This document shows, piece after piece, positions 52,630 to 61,929 of a DNA stretch of 64,000 nucleotides. The notes beneath the pieces were generated by a model. The model had not been told where the DNA came from. It saw nothing but the letters and a program-made list of their open reading frames with translations, and searched no databases. A program made the position numbers and the translations under genes. The stretch spans positions 558,001 to 622,000 of the forward strand of contig NZ_PJBC01000065.1 of NCBI RefSeq assembly GCF_002836515.1, written 5' to 3'. Numbering within the stretch: position 1 is the first letter of the stretch; each line of letters starts with the position of its first letter. This DNA is from Pseudomonas sp. Choline-02u-1 (lineage in GTDB: Bacteria > Pseudomonadota > Gammaproteobacteria > Pseudomonadales > Pseudomonadaceae).

Positions 52630-53319
52630 ATGGTTGGCAGGAGCATTCTGATCGTCGACGACGAAGCGCCGATTCGCGAAATGATCGCCGTGGCGTTGGA
52701 AATGGCCGGCTATGACTGCCTCGAGGCAGAGAATTCGCAGCAGGCCCACGCCATCATCGTCGACCGCAAGCCGGACCTGATCCTGCTCGACTGGATGCTG
52801 CCGGGCACCTCCGGCATCGAACTGGCCCGACGCCTCAAGCGTGACGAGCTGACCGGGGACATCCCGATCATCATGCTCACCGCCAAGGGTGAAGAGGACA
52901 ACAAGATCCAGGGCCTGGAAGTCGGCGCCGACGACTACATCACCAAACCGTTTTCCCCGCGCGAACTGGTCGCCCGTCTCAAGGCGGTGCTGCGCCGTGC
53001 CGGACCGACCGATGGCGAAGCGCCAATCGAAGTCGGCGGCCTGTTGCTCGACCCGATCAGCCACCGCGTGACCATCGACGGCAAACCCGCCGAGATGGGC
53101 CCGACCGAATACCGCCTGCTGCAATTCTTCATGACCCACCAGGAACGCGCCTACACCCGCGGCCAGTTGCTGGATCAGGTCTGGGGCGGCAACGTCTATG
53201 TCGAAGAGCGCACCGTCGACGTGCACATCAGGCGCCTGCGCAAAGCCCTCGGCGACGCTTACGAAAATCTGGTACAAACCGTGCGCGGCACCGGTTATCG
53301 GTTCTCTACAAAGGCCTGA
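52630..53319 (+). CDS. phoB: Phosphate-regulon response regulator PhoB, 229 aa
   Basis: Receiver domain with Asp10/Asp11, phospho-acceptor Asp54 in ILLDWMLPG and Lys in YITKPFSP; C-terminal OmpR-type winged helix (GPTEYRLLQFFMTHQERAYT, VDVHIRRLRKAL). Activated by PhoR, it binds Pho boxes, including the one 54 bp upstream. AGAGGATTAAGG provides the ribosome site. Confidence 0.98.
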   Translation: MVGRSILIVDDEAPIREMIAVALEMAGYDCLEAENSQQAHAIIVDRKPDLILLDWMLPGTSGIELARRLKRDELTGDIPIIMLTAKGEEDNKIQGLEVGADDYITKPFSPRELVARLKAVLRRAGPTDGEAPIEVGGLLLDPISHRVTIDGKPAEMGPTEYRLLQFFMTHQERAYTRGQLLDQVWGGNVYVEERTVDVHIRRLRKALGDAYENLVQTVRGTGYRFSTKA

Positions 53320-53357
53320 TCCGCCCGCCAGACTCGCTGACAAGGACCGTATCGACT

Positions 53358-54680
53358 GTGAATCAAAACTGGCATGGCACCCTGATTCGCCACATGCTGT
53401 TGCTGGTCACCGCCTGCCTGGTGATCGGCCTGATCACCGGCTATTACGGCTGGAGCCTCGCAGTGGGTCTGGGCCTTTATCTGGCCTGGACGCTCAAGCA
53501 ATTGCTGCGTCTGCACGAATGGCTGCGCCAGCACCAACCCGACGAAGCACCGCCCGATGGCTATGGTCTGTGGGGCGAGGTGTTCGACAGCATCTACCAC
53601 CTGCAACGCCGCGATCAACGCGTGCGCGGGCGCCTGCAAGCAGTGATCGACCGGGTGCAGGAATCCACCGCCGCGCTGAAAGACGCAGTGATCATGCTCG
53701 ACAGCGACGGCAATCTGGAATGGTGGAACCGCGCCGCCGAAACCCTGCTCGGCCTCAAGACCCCACAAGACAGCGGCCAACCGGTGACCAACCTGGTGCG
53801 CCATCCGCGCTTCAAGGAATATTTCGAGCAGGACAACTTCGCCGAGCCGCTGGAAATCCCGTCTCCGACCAATGATCGCGTACGCATTCAGCTGTACCTG
53901 ACCCGCTACGGCAACAACGAGCATCTGATGCTGGTGCGCGACGTCACGCGCATCCATCAACTGGAGCAGATGCGCAAAGACTTCATCGCCAACGTTTCCC
54001 ACGAATTGCGCACACCGCTGACGGTGATCTGCGGCTATCTGGAAACCCTGCTCGATAACGTCGAGGAAGTGAACCCGCGCTGGAGCCGGGCCCTGCAGCA
54101 GATGCAGCAACAGGGCGGGCGCATGCAGACGCTGCTCAACGACTTGTTGCTGCTGGCGAAACTGGAAGCCACCGATTATCCGTCGGATAACCAGCCGGTG
54201 CAGATCGACACATTGCTGCAATCGATCACCAGCGACGCCCAGCAATTGTCCGGGTCGAAAAACCAGCGCATCAGCCTCGAGGCCAATGCCGGAGTGCTGC
54301 TCAAGGGCAGCGAAGCGGAGTTGCGCAGTGCGTTTTCCAATCTGGTGTTCAACGCGGTCAAGTACACCCCGGCCGAAGGCAACATTCGGATTCGCTGGTG
54401 GGGCGACGATCAGGGCGCTCACCTGAGCGTGCAGGATTCGGGCATCGGTATCGACAGCAAACACCTGCCGCGACTGACCGAACGCTTCTATCGCGTCGAT
54501 TCCAGCCGCAACTCCAACACCGGCGGCACCGGCCTCGGCCTGGCCATCGTCAAACACGTGCTGTTGCGCCATCGTGCGCGCATGGAGATCAGCAGCGTGC
54601 CCGGCCACGGCAGCACGTTCACCTGCCACTTCGCCCCGGCCCAGGTGGCCAGCGCACGGGCGATCAGCGCCGCCGAGTGA
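53358..54680 (+). CDS. phoR: Phosphate-sensing histidine kinase PhoR, 440 aa
   Basis: Two N-terminal helices (LLLVTACLVIGLITGYYGW, GLYLAWTLKQLL), a PAS domain (VIMLDSDGNLEWWNRAAETL), H-box FIANVSHELRTPLTV with His215, N box FSNLVFNAVKYTP, and G boxes DSGIGIDSKHLP and GGTGLGLAIVKHVL. GTG start. Follows phoB by 38 bp. Kinase and phosphatase for PhoB, under control of PstSCAB-PhoU. Confidence 0.97.
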   Translation: MNQNWHGTLIRHMLLLVTACLVIGLITGYYGWSLAVGLGLYLAWTLKQLLRLHEWLRQHQPDEAPPDGYGLWGEVFDSIYHLQRRDQRVRGRLQAVIDRVQESTAALKDAVIMLDSDGNLEWWNRAAETLLGLKTPQDSGQPVTNLVRHPRFKEYFEQDNFAEPLEIPSPTNDRVRIQLYLTRYGNNEHLMLVRDVTRIHQLEQMRKDFIANVSHELRTPLTVICGYLETLLDNVEEVNPRWSRALQQMQQQGGRMQTLLNDLLLLAKLEATDYPSDNQPVQIDTLLQSITSDAQQLSGSKNQRISLEANAGVLLKGSEAELRSAFSNLVFNAVKYTPAEGNIRIRWWGDDQGAHLSVQDSGIGIDSKHLPRLTERFYRVDSSRNSNTGGTGLGLAIVKHVLLRHRARMEISSVPGHGSTFTCHFAPAQVASARAISAAE

Positions 54681-54738
54681 TGCCGCCCGGCACACGCCAC
54701 TAGGCAATTGCCAAGTCAGCCGCTACATTGGCTGACTT

Positions 54739-54763
54739 GCGCCTGCCTTTCAGGCGCTGTTTT
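54739..54763 (+). terminator. Intrinsic terminator after phoR
   Basis: GCGCCTG/CAGGCGC around loop CCTTT, followed by TGTTTT. A second hairpin, AAGTCAGCC/GGCTGACTT (54713-54738), precedes it directly. Ends the phoBR unit, 40 bp before the next gene. Confidence 0.75.
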
Positions 54764-54803
54764 CCCTTACTTTCGAATCACACGGAACCTGCAAAACTCC
54801 ATC

Positions 54804-56144
54804 ATGGACCCTTCCCCTGGCTTGTCCCTCGCTACCATTTTCGCCGACTTCGGCATGATTCTTTTTGCTCTGATCCTGGTGTTGCTCAACGGCTTTTTCG
54901 TTGCGGCGGAATTCGCCATGGTCAAACTGCGCTCGACCCGGGTCGAAGCCATCGCCGAGCAGCACGGCTGGCGCGGGCACATCCTGCGCACCGTGCACAG
55001 TCAGCTCGATGCCTACCTGTCGGCATGTCAGTTGGGTATCACCCTCGCCTCCCTCGGCCTGGGCTGGGTCGGTGAACCGGCGTTCGCGCACATTCTCGAA
55101 CCTTTGCTCAGTGCAGTCGGCGTCGACTCGCCCGAGATCATCAAAGGCGTGTCGTTCTTCACCGCGTTCTTCATCATTTCGTATCTGCACATTGTGGTCG
55201 GCGAACTCGCGCCCAAGTCGTGGGCGATCCGCAAACCCGAGCTGCTGTCGCTGTGGACGGCGGTGCCGCTGTACCTGTTCTACTGGGCGATGTACCCGGC
55301 GATCTACCTGCTCAACGCCAGCGCCAACGCGATTCTGCGTATCGCAGGGCAAGGTGAACCCGGCCCGCACCATGAACACCATTACAGCCGCGAAGAACTG
55401 AAACTCATCCTGCACTCCAGCCGTGGCCAGGATCCGAGCGATCAGGGCATGCGCGTATTGGCTTCGGCCGTGGAAATGGGCGAGCTGGAAGTGGTCGACT
55501 GGGCCAACTCCCGCGAAGACCTGATCACCCTCGAATTCAACGCGCCGCTGAAGGAAATCCTGGCGATGTTCCGTCGCCACAAGTTCAGCCGTTATCCGGT
55601 GTACGACAGCGAGCGCCAGGAGTTCGTCGGCCTGCTGCACATCAAGGATCTGCTGCTGGAACTGGCGGCGCTGGACCACATTCCCGAGTCGTTCAACCTG
55701 GCCGAGCTGACCCGCCCGCTGGAGCGCGTATCGCGGCACATGCCGCTGTCGCAGTTGCTGGAGCAGTTCCGCAAGGGTGGCTCGCACTTCGCCGTGGTCG
55801 AGGAGGCTGACGGCAACATCATCGGCTACCTGACCATGGAAGACGTGCTGGAAGTGCTGGTCGGCGACATTCAGGACGAACACCGCAAGGCTGAGCGCGG
55901 CATTCTCGCCTATCAGCCGGGCAAGCTGCTGGTGCGTGGCGATACGCCGTTGTTCAAGGTCGAGCGCCTGCTGGGCATCGATCTTGATCACATCGAAGCG
56001 GAAACCCTCGCCGGGCTGGTTTACGAAACCCTGAAACGGGTGCCGGAAGAGGAAGAAGTGCTGGAAGTCGAAGGCCTGCGCATCATCATCAAGAAGATGA
56101 AAGGGCCGAAGATTGTGCTGGCCAAGGTGTTGATGCTCGATTGA
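54804..56144 (+). CDS. CorC/HlyC-family membrane protein (CNNM, CBS pair, CorC_HlyC), 446 aa
   Basis: The ATG at 54804 leads to a hydrophobic DUF21/CNNM part (FALILVLLNGFFVAAEFAMV, FTAFFIISYLHIVVGELAPK), then two CBS domains (KFSRYPVYDSERQEFVGLLH, HFAVVEEADGNIIGYLTMED) and the C-terminal CorC_HlyC module (ETLAGLVYETLKRVPEEEEV). The family is linked to magnesium/cobalt handling; labels such as hemolysin are historical. The gene is at the place of PA5362 between phoR and the M23 protein. Confidence 0.9.
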   Translation: MDPSPGLSLATIFADFGMILFALILVLLNGFFVAAEFAMVKLRSTRVEAIAEQHGWRGHILRTVHSQLDAYLSACQLGITLASLGLGWVGEPAFAHILEPLLSAVGVDSPEIIKGVSFFTAFFIISYLHIVVGELAPKSWAIRKPELLSLWTAVPLYLFYWAMYPAIYLLNASANAILRIAGQGEPGPHHEHHYSREELKLILHSSRGQDPSDQGMRVLASAVEMGELEVVDWANSREDLITLEFNAPLKEILAMFRRHKFSRYPVYDSERQEFVGLLHIKDLLLELAALDHIPESFNLAELTRPLERVSRHMPLSQLLEQFRKGGSHFAVVEEADGNIIGYLTMEDVLEVLVGDIQDEHRKAERGILAYQPGKLLVRGDTPLFKVERLLGIDLDHIEAETLAGLVYETLKRVPEEEEVLEVEGLRIIIKKMKGPKIVLAKVLMLD

Positions 56145-56173
56145 GTGCCATGCGGGAAACCGCGTTGCCTGCC

Positions 56174-56249
56174 AAAAGATCGCAGCCTTCGGCAGCTCCT
56201 ACAGGGATCGCATTCCCATGGCAGGATCTGCCGCAGGCTGCGATCTTTT
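56174..56249. repeat. Inverted repeat AAAAGATCGCAGCCT ... AGGCTGCGATCTTTT
   Basis: 15-bp arms separated by about 46 bp. It is a common intergenic repeat in fluorescent pseudomonads. It sits between two convergent genes and probably terminates both. Confidence 0.85.
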
Positions 56250-56252
56250 GCT

Positions 56253-57149
56253 TTATTGTTTGCCCAACGCAAAATTGGGCAACGCCCCCAGTGGCTGATT
56301 GAACTGGTAGGGAATCGACACCAGCCCTTCGCCGGTATTGCGCTGTACCACGAAGTGCAGGTGCGGGCCGCTGCTGTTGCCGGTGTTGCCCGACAGCGCC
56401 AGCGCACTGCCGACCTTGACCCGCTGCCCTTCGCGTACGCTCACCGAACCCTGCTTCAGATGCAGGTACACGCCCATGGTGCCGTCATCGTGCAGCACCC
56501 GCACGAAATTGCCCGACGCATCGGTGCCGCGCCCGCTCTGGGAATTCTCGGTCTTGACCACCACCCCCGCTCGCGCGGCGATGATCGGCGTGCCGACCGG
56601 CATGGCGATGTCCATGGCGTAGCGATTCTTCGGCCCGTAGTGGCTGTACTGGCCGTTGGCGCCCTGACTCAGGCGGAACGGCCCGCCACGCCAGGGCAGC
56701 GGATAGCGATAGCCCTGCGCGGTGCCTGAGGGGTCGCCCAGCGAATACTGGAACTGTGGCGAATACACCAGCGGCTGATCGCGGCTGATCGCCGTCAGCA
56801 GCGCCAGTCGCGTGTTGCTGCGCGGTGGCAGGACGCGACGTATGGCCTGCGCAGGGGCGCCGCGCACATTGCTCGTGCCGATGAAGGCCAGGGCAACCTC
56901 GACCGGCGCGTACAGATCGTTGCGCGCAAACACCACGTCGACGCCCTTCTGCTTCTTGATGTCCAGATACACCTGGCGGTCGAGGCGCTCGACCATGCGA
57001 TCCTGAAACACGAACACTTTCGCGCCTTTGCTCGGGCGGTCGCTGTACGAGATCACACCGTTGGCGTCGGTGGATTTGTAGATGGTCATGGCCACCGCCA
57101 GGTGGGAGGCCAGGCAGAGACCGCAGAAAAACAGCAGGCGCGCGAGCAT
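56253..57149 (-). CDS. Exported M23-family peptidase-like protein with DUF4124 domain, 298 aa
   Basis: Signal peptide LLFFCGLCLASHLAVA; a DUF4124-like N-terminal part (IYKSTDANGVISYSDRP); C-terminal LytM domain with GVYLHLKQGSV and GPHLHFVVQRN. The usual first zinc motif HxxxD reads NRYAMDIAMP here, with Arg in the His position; the nearby His of SHYG may replace it. It should act on peptidoglycan in the periplasm, or as an activator if not catalytic. Matches PA5363 in position. Confidence 0.85.
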   Translation of the reverse strand: MLARLLFFCGLCLASHLAVAMTIYKSTDANGVISYSDRPSKGAKVFVFQDRMVERLDRQVYLDIKKQKGVDVVFARNDLYAPVEVALAFIGTSNVRGAPAQAIRRVLPPRSNTRLALLTAISRDQPLVYSPQFQYSLGDPSGTAQGYRYPLPWRGGPFRLSQGANGQYSHYGPKNRYAMDIAMPVGTPIIAARAGVVVKTENSQSGRGTDASGNFVRVLHDDGTMGVYLHLKQGSVSVREGQRVKVGSALALSGNTGNSSGPHLHFVVQRNTGEGLVSIPYQFNQPLGALPNFALGKQ

Positions 57150-57246
57150 GGGCAAAAGTCTGTCGAAGGAAGGCCTGGGAATCAGCCTAGCAGCTGAGAC
57201 AGACCAGGCTAGTCGACAGATGTTGCAAATAGGCAGTGCAGAAGCC

Positions 57247-57277
57247 GATCGTTCCCACGCTCTGCGTGGGAACGATC
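57247..57277. repeat. Palindromic repeat GATCGTTCCCACGC/GCGTGGGAACGATC
   Basis: 14-bp perfect arms with loop TCT. A widespread intergenic hairpin of Pseudomonas. It lies 18 bp after the response-regulator stop and may end its transcript. Confidence 0.85.
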
Positions 57278-57294
57278 ACTGCCAGGCGACGAGA

Positions 57295-58227
57295 TCAGGC
57301 GCCCGGTACGAAATGCTTCTGCGCCGTGCCACGGGCGATCAGGCGCGAGATGTAGTCGAGCTTCTGCGCGTCCTGGTCGACGAAGCGGAAGGTCAATTGC
57401 AGCCAGTCGCTGTCGGCTTTCTGCTCGTGGGCGACGATGGCGTGCAGGTAACCATTGAGGCGCGCTATCTCGGCGTTGTCGCCCTGCTCCAGATCGAGCA
57501 CGGCGCTGTCGAGAATCTGCGGCAGGGTCTCGGTGCGCTTCACCACCAGCAGCGCTTCCTTGATGCTCAAGGCCTTGATCACGCATTGCTGATTGCCGCT
57601 CGGCAGTCGCAGCTGACCCTGACCGCGACCGCCCACCGGCGCCTTGGATGCACCGGGCGCCTGAACTGGCGGGCTGTTGAGCAAACCGCGCGACGGTGCA
57701 GCGGCTGGAGCGGGGGCAGCAGCGACAGGCTTGGCCGCAGCACCGCCGACCACGGCAGGCTTGCCGCCGGTCAGTGCGCTCAGGGAATCGTTGCCGAATG
57801 CCGAATTCATTTTGGTCGGCGCGCTGTTCATCAGGGTGTCGAGCTTGCCGACCTTGTTCAGCGCCTGTTTGACCTTGGTCAGCAGTTGCTCGTTGGTGAA
57901 CGGCTTGCTGACGTAGCCGGAAACGCCGGCCTGAATCGCCTGTACGACGTTTTCCTTGTCGCCACGGCTGGTAACCATGACGAACGGCATGGTCTTGAGG
58001 TTGTCCTGCTCGCGGCACCAGGTCAGCAGCTCGAGGCCCGACATTTCCGGCATCTCCCAGTCGCACAGCACCAGGTCGAACGCCTCTTTGGCCAGCATGG
58101 CCTGGGCCTTTTTGCCGTTGATGGCGTCCTCGGTGCGGATCCCCGGGAAGTAATTACGCAGGCACTTTTTCACCAGGTCACGAATGAACGAAGCATCGTC
58201 CACGACCAACACACTGATCTTGCTCAT
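57295..58227 (-). CDS. Response regulator with C-terminal PilZ-like domain, 310 aa
   Basis: Receiver domain ~1-125: VLVVDDASFIRDLVKK, phospho-acceptor Asp56 in LVLCDWEMPEMSG, and VSKPFTNEQLL. An Ala/Pro-rich linker (~150-200) follows, then a ~100-residue domain ending LDYISRLIARGTAQKHF that resembles the tail of PilZ domains, without a clear RxxxR c-di-GMP motif. Same locus as PA5364. No DNA-binding domain, so the output is probably protein-protein. Confidence 0.8.
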   Translation of the reverse strand: MSKISVLVVDDASFIRDLVKKCLRNYFPGIRTEDAINGKKAQAMLAKEAFDLVLCDWEMPEMSGLELLTWCREQDNLKTMPFVMVTSRGDKENVVQAIQAGVSGYVSKPFTNEQLLTKVKQALNKVGKLDTLMNSAPTKMNSAFGNDSLSALTGGKPAVVGGAAAKPVAAAPAPAAAPSRGLLNSPPVQAPGASKAPVGGRGQGQLRLPSGNQQCVIKALSIKEALLVVKRTETLPQILDSAVLDLEQGDNAEIARLNGYLHAIVAHEQKADSDWLQLTFRFVDQDAQKLDYISRLIARGTAQKHFVPGA

Positions 58228-58376
58228 CCAACACCCCTATTAAAATCCCGGCAAGCATAACGCTGGCTGATGGCACATTGCCAAAACTCTTCAGTCACGC
58301 CGGGACTTTTCGTTCGCGGGTGCTGCTTTTTAATTCGCTTTTCAATTCGGTCGCCTGTGAAAAGCACAAACAAAAA

Positions 58377-58398
58377 CGCCCGGCCAGAGGGCCGGGCG
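58377..58398. terminator. Strong bidirectional terminator CGCCCGGCC/GGCCGGGCG
   Basis: 9-bp GC stem with loop AGAG, flanked by CTTTT on the plus strand and GTTTTTG on the minus strand. Ends the pst-phoU transcript. Confidence 0.9.
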
Positions 58399-58414
58399 CT
58401 TTTCTCAGGCAATC

Positions 58415-59176
58415 TTACTTATCGTCAGCTTCGCCCGGAACATTAGCGGTTTCGGCACTTGTGCCTTCAACTTCTTCCTTCATGCGCTTGAGGCCCATGT
58501 GGCGCACGTCAGTGCCGCGCACCAGGTAAATCACCAGTTCGGAGATGTTGCGCGCGTGATCGCCGATGCGCTCCAGCGAACGCAGGACCCAGATGATGCT
58601 CAGCACCCGCGAGATAGAGCGTGGGTCTTCCATCATGTAGGTCGCCAGCTCACGCAGGGCGGTTTTGTATTCGCGGTCGATGATCTTGTCGTACTGCGCC
58701 ACCGACAAGGCCAGATCGGCGTCGAAACGCGCGAACGCGTCCAGTGCATCGCGAACCATATTGCGTACCTGGTCGCCAATGTGGCGAACCTCGACGTAAC
58801 CGCGCGGCGCTTCACCTTCTTCGCACAACTGGATGGCACGACGGGCGATCTTGGTGGCTTCATCGCCGATACGCTCGAGGTCGATCACCGACTTGGAAAT
58901 GCTGATGATCAAACGCAGGTCGGACGCCGCCGGCTGACGACGGGCGAGAATACGCAGGCATTCTTCGTCGATGTTGCGTTCCATCTGGTTGATCTGGTCG
59001 TCGATCTCACGCACCTGCTGAGCCAGGCCGGAGTCCGCCTCGATCAGCGCGGTCACCGCGTCGTTGACCTGCTTTTCGACCAGCCCGCCCATGGCAAGGA
59101 GGTGGCTGCGCACTTCCTCGAGCTCAGCGTTGAACTGCGCGGAGATGTGGTGGGTAAGGCCTTCTTTACTAATCAT
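58415..59176 (-). CDS. phoU: Phosphate-transport regulator PhoU, 253 aa
   Basis: Two three-helix PhoU repeats with metal-binding signatures: IDEECLRILARRQPAASDLR, DLERIGDEATKIARRAIQLC and SLERIGDHARNISELVIYLV. Links the Pst transporter to PhoR and keeps the Pho regulon off when phosphate is plentiful. Last gene of the pst operon. Confidence 0.98.
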   Translation of the reverse strand: MISKEGLTHHISAQFNAELEEVRSHLLAMGGLVEKQVNDAVTALIEADSGLAQQVREIDDQINQMERNIDEECLRILARRQPAASDLRLIISISKSVIDLERIGDEATKIARRAIQLCEEGEAPRGYVEVRHIGDQVRNMVRDALDAFARFDADLALSVAQYDKIIDREYKTALRELATYMMEDPRSISRVLSIIWVLRSLERIGDHARNISELVIYLVRGTDVRHMGLKRMKEEVEGTSAETANVPGEADDK

Positions 59177-59247
59177 GTTGGCGTCCTTGGAGCGTCCGGT
59201 TAGGTGCGGTGGGCCGCAGCGTCAATTCTGTGAATAACCCGCAACTG

Positions 59248-60081
59248 TCAGCCATAACGACCGGTGATGTAGTCTTCGGTCTGCTTCTTCGCCGGATTGG
59301 TGAACAGGGTATCGGTGTCGCCGAATTCCACCAGTTTGCCCATGTACATGAACGCGGTGTAGTCGGACACCCGTGCCGCCTGTTGCATGTTGTGGGTCAC
59401 GATGACGATGGTGAACTTGGATTTCAGCTCGTAGATCAGTTCTTCGACCTTCAGCGTCGAGATCGGGTCGAGTGCCGAGCACGGTTCGTCGAGCAGCAAA
59501 ACTTCTGGCTCAACGGCGATGGTACGGGCGATGACCAGACGCTGTTGCTGACCACCGGACAGGCCGAGGGCCGAATCGTGCAGGCGATCCTTGACCTCGT
59601 CCCACAGCGCTGCGCCTTTCAATGCCCACTCGACCGCTTCATCGAGAATGCGCTTCTTGTTGATGCCCTGGATGCGCAGGCCGTACACCACGTTTTCGTA
59701 GATGGTCTTCGGAAACGGGTTGGGCTTCTGGAACACCATGCCGACACGACGACGCAGCTCGGCAACGTCTTCGCCCTTGCGATAGATGTTGTTGCCGTAC
59801 AGGTTGATTGCGCCCTCGACGCGGCAACCGTCGACCAGATCGTTCATCCGGTTGAAGGTACGCAGTAACGTCGACTTACCGCAGCCCGACGGGCCGATGA
59901 ACGCGGTCACGCGCTGCTTCGGGATGTTCATGCTGACGTCGAACAGTGCTTGTTTGTCGCCGTAGTACAGGCTCAGGCCCGGCACTTCGATGGCGACGGT
60001 TTCCTGTTCGAGGTTCAGGCTCTGCTTGTCGCGGCCCAGGGCAGACATGTTGATGCCGTGGCTGTGTGTTTCGTGCTGCAT
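59248..60081 (-). CDS. pstB: Phosphate ABC transporter ATPase PstB, 277 aa
   Basis: Walker A GPSGCGKST (63-71), signature LSGGQQQRL, Walker B VLLLDEPCSALDP and H-loop VTHNMQQAARVS. The ATG at 60081 with GGGAG upstream is preferred over the longer frame. Drives phosphate uptake by PstSCAB. Confidence 0.97.
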   Translation of the reverse strand: MQHETHSHGINMSALGRDKQSLNLEQETVAIEVPGLSLYYGDKQALFDVSMNIPKQRVTAFIGPSGCGKSTLLRTFNRMNDLVDGCRVEGAINLYGNNIYRKGEDVAELRRRVGMVFQKPNPFPKTIYENVVYGLRIQGINKKRILDEAVEWALKGAALWDEVKDRLHDSALGLSGGQQQRLVIARTIAVEPEVLLLDEPCSALDPISTLKVEELIYELKSKFTIVIVTHNMQQAARVSDYTAFMYMGKLVEFGDTDTLFTNPAKKQTEDYITGRYG

Positions 60082-60146
60082 GGGAGGCTCCCTGTGCTGA
60101 CAAATTCGGTTCGGGTAGCCGCTTGGTGCGGCTGTACTCAATCTAG

Positions 60147-60239
60147 GGTGGAAGCGGGCTTGCTCGCGATGAGGTCGGCACATTCAACATCAATGTCGCC
60201 TGACCCGCCGCCTTCGCGAGCAAGCCCGCTCCCACAGGG
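60147..60239. repeat. REP pair (imperfect) between pstA and pstB
   Basis: GAAGCGGGCTTGCTCGCGA and its partner TCGCGAGCAAGCCCGCTCCC face each other about 45 bp apart. Same REP type as at 51991-52084. Lying inside an operon, it could reduce pstB-phoU expression relative to pstA or stabilise the 3' end of the upstream mRNA. Confidence 0.85.
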
Positions 60240-60242
60240 ATA

Positions 60243-61913
60243 TCAACTGTCCAAAGCCTTGTACTTCTCGCGCAGGTGGTTGCGGATATACACCGCCGAC
60301 AGGTTCAACGTCGCGATCACCAGCACCAGCAGCAGCGCGGTGGCGTACACCAGCGGGCGGGCTGCTTCGACGTTCGGGCTCTGGAAGCCGACGTCATAGA
60401 TATGAAAGCCCAGGTGCATGATTTTCTGATCCAGATGCAGGTACGGGTAGTTGCCGTCCACCGGCAGCGACGGCGCCAGTTTCACCACGCCCACCAGCAT
60501 CAGCGGCGCCACTTCACCGGCGGCACGGGCCACGGCGAGGATCATGCCGGTCATCATTGCCGGGCTGGCCATCGGGATGACGATCTTCCATAGCGTCTCC
60601 GCCTTGGTCGCGCCCAGTGCCAACGAGCCTTCACGCACGGTACGCGGAATGCGCGCCAGACCTTCCTCGGTCGCCACAATCACCACCGGCACCGCCAGCA
60701 GAGCAAGGGTCAGCGAGGCCCACAGCAGACCCGGTGTACCAAAGGTCGGTGCCGGCAGCGCTTCAGGGAAGAACAAGCGGTCAACCGAACCACCGAGTAC
60801 ATAAACGAAGAAGCCCAGACCGAACACGCCGTAGACGATCGCCGGTACGCCGGCGAGGTTGTTCACCGCGATGCGAATGACGCGGGTCAGGGTGTTCTGC
60901 TTGGCGTATTCACGCAGGTACACCGCCGCCAGTACGCCGAACGGGGTCACGATCATCGCCATGATCAGGGTCATCATCACGGTGCCGAAGATCGCCGGGA
61001 AGATCCCGCCCTCGGTGTTCGCTTCACGCGGGTCATCCGAGAGGAACTCCCAGATCTTGCTGAAGTAGAAGCCGACCTTGGTCAACGTGCTCATCGCGTT
61101 CGGCTGGTAGGCGTGAACCACTTTGCCCAGACCGATTTCAATCTCTTTGCCGTTGGCGTCGCGAGCGGTCAGGGCGTCGCGGTTGAACTGTGCATGCAGG
61201 TCGGACAGACGTGCTTCGATGTCCTGATAGCGCGCGTTCAGCTCGGCACGCTCCGATTCCATGTCCGCTTGTGCAGTGGCGTCGAGTTTGCCTTCCAGCT
61301 CCAGCTTGCGGCCATGCAGACGGATGCGTTCGAGGCCGGCGTTGATTGCGCCAATGTCGACTTTTTCCAGCGTCTTGAGCTGAGCGGCGAGATCGTTCAC
61401 ACGATCGATGCGCGCTTGCAGCTCGGGCCATGCGGCTTCGCCTTCAGCGATGACCTTGCCGTCCTGTTTGACGTTGACCAGGTAGCCGTAGAAGTTGCCC
61501 CACTCGCGACGTTCGATGGCCATCAATTCGGGCGGCGTGGTCTGGTCGGTCAGCCATTCGCCGACGATCCAGGTGAAGTCGTTGCCGTTCAGGTCACGGT
61601 TGCCGACCTTGATCAGCTCGCGGGTCATGAATTCCGGGCCTTCGTCAGGCACCGGCAGGCCGGCGCTCTTCAGACGCGCGCGCGGCACTTCTTCTTTCTG
61701 CACCACTTCGCCGATCACCAGGTGATTGGCCTGGCCCGGTACGTCGTAATGGGCGTGGATCAGGTCCGCCGGCCAGAAGTGACCGAGACCGCGCACGGCG
61801 ATCACCGCCAACAGGCCGATGGTCATGATGACCGCGATGGACACCGCGCCACCGCTGATCCAGACGCCCGGGGCGCCGCTCTTGAACCATCCTTTCAGGG
61901 AGTTCTGTTTCAC
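60243..61913 (-). CDS. pstA: Phosphate ABC permease PstA, extended form, 556 aa
   Basis: After one N-terminal helix (GGAVSIAVIMTIGLLAVIAV) comes a ~230-residue extracytoplasmic insert (GNRDLNGNDFTWIVGEWLTD and a coiled coil near LNDLAAQ..KTLEKVDIG), then the usual permease helices with the EAA-type loop EEGLARIPRTVREGSLALGA. E. coli PstA is ~296 aa; this long version is usual in Pseudomonas. 16 bp after pstC. Confidence 0.93.
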   Translation of the reverse strand: MKQNSLKGWFKSGAPGVWISGGAVSIAVIMTIGLLAVIAVRGLGHFWPADLIHAHYDVPGQANHLVIGEVVQKEEVPRARLKSAGLPVPDEGPEFMTRELIKVGNRDLNGNDFTWIVGEWLTDQTTPPELMAIERREWGNFYGYLVNVKQDGKVIAEGEAAWPELQARIDRVNDLAAQLKTLEKVDIGAINAGLERIRLHGRKLELEGKLDATAQADMESERAELNARYQDIEARLSDLHAQFNRDALTARDANGKEIEIGLGKVVHAYQPNAMSTLTKVGFYFSKIWEFLSDDPREANTEGGIFPAIFGTVMMTLIMAMIVTPFGVLAAVYLREYAKQNTLTRVIRIAVNNLAGVPAIVYGVFGLGFFVYVLGGSVDRLFFPEALPAPTFGTPGLLWASLTLALLAVPVVIVATEEGLARIPRTVREGSLALGATKAETLWKIVIPMASPAMMTGMILAVARAAGEVAPLMLVGVVKLAPSLPVDGNYPYLHLDQKIMHLGFHIYDVGFQSPNVEAARPLVYATALLLVLVIATLNLSAVYIRNHLREKYKALDS

Positions 61914-61929
61914 AGACTTCTACCTTTGC

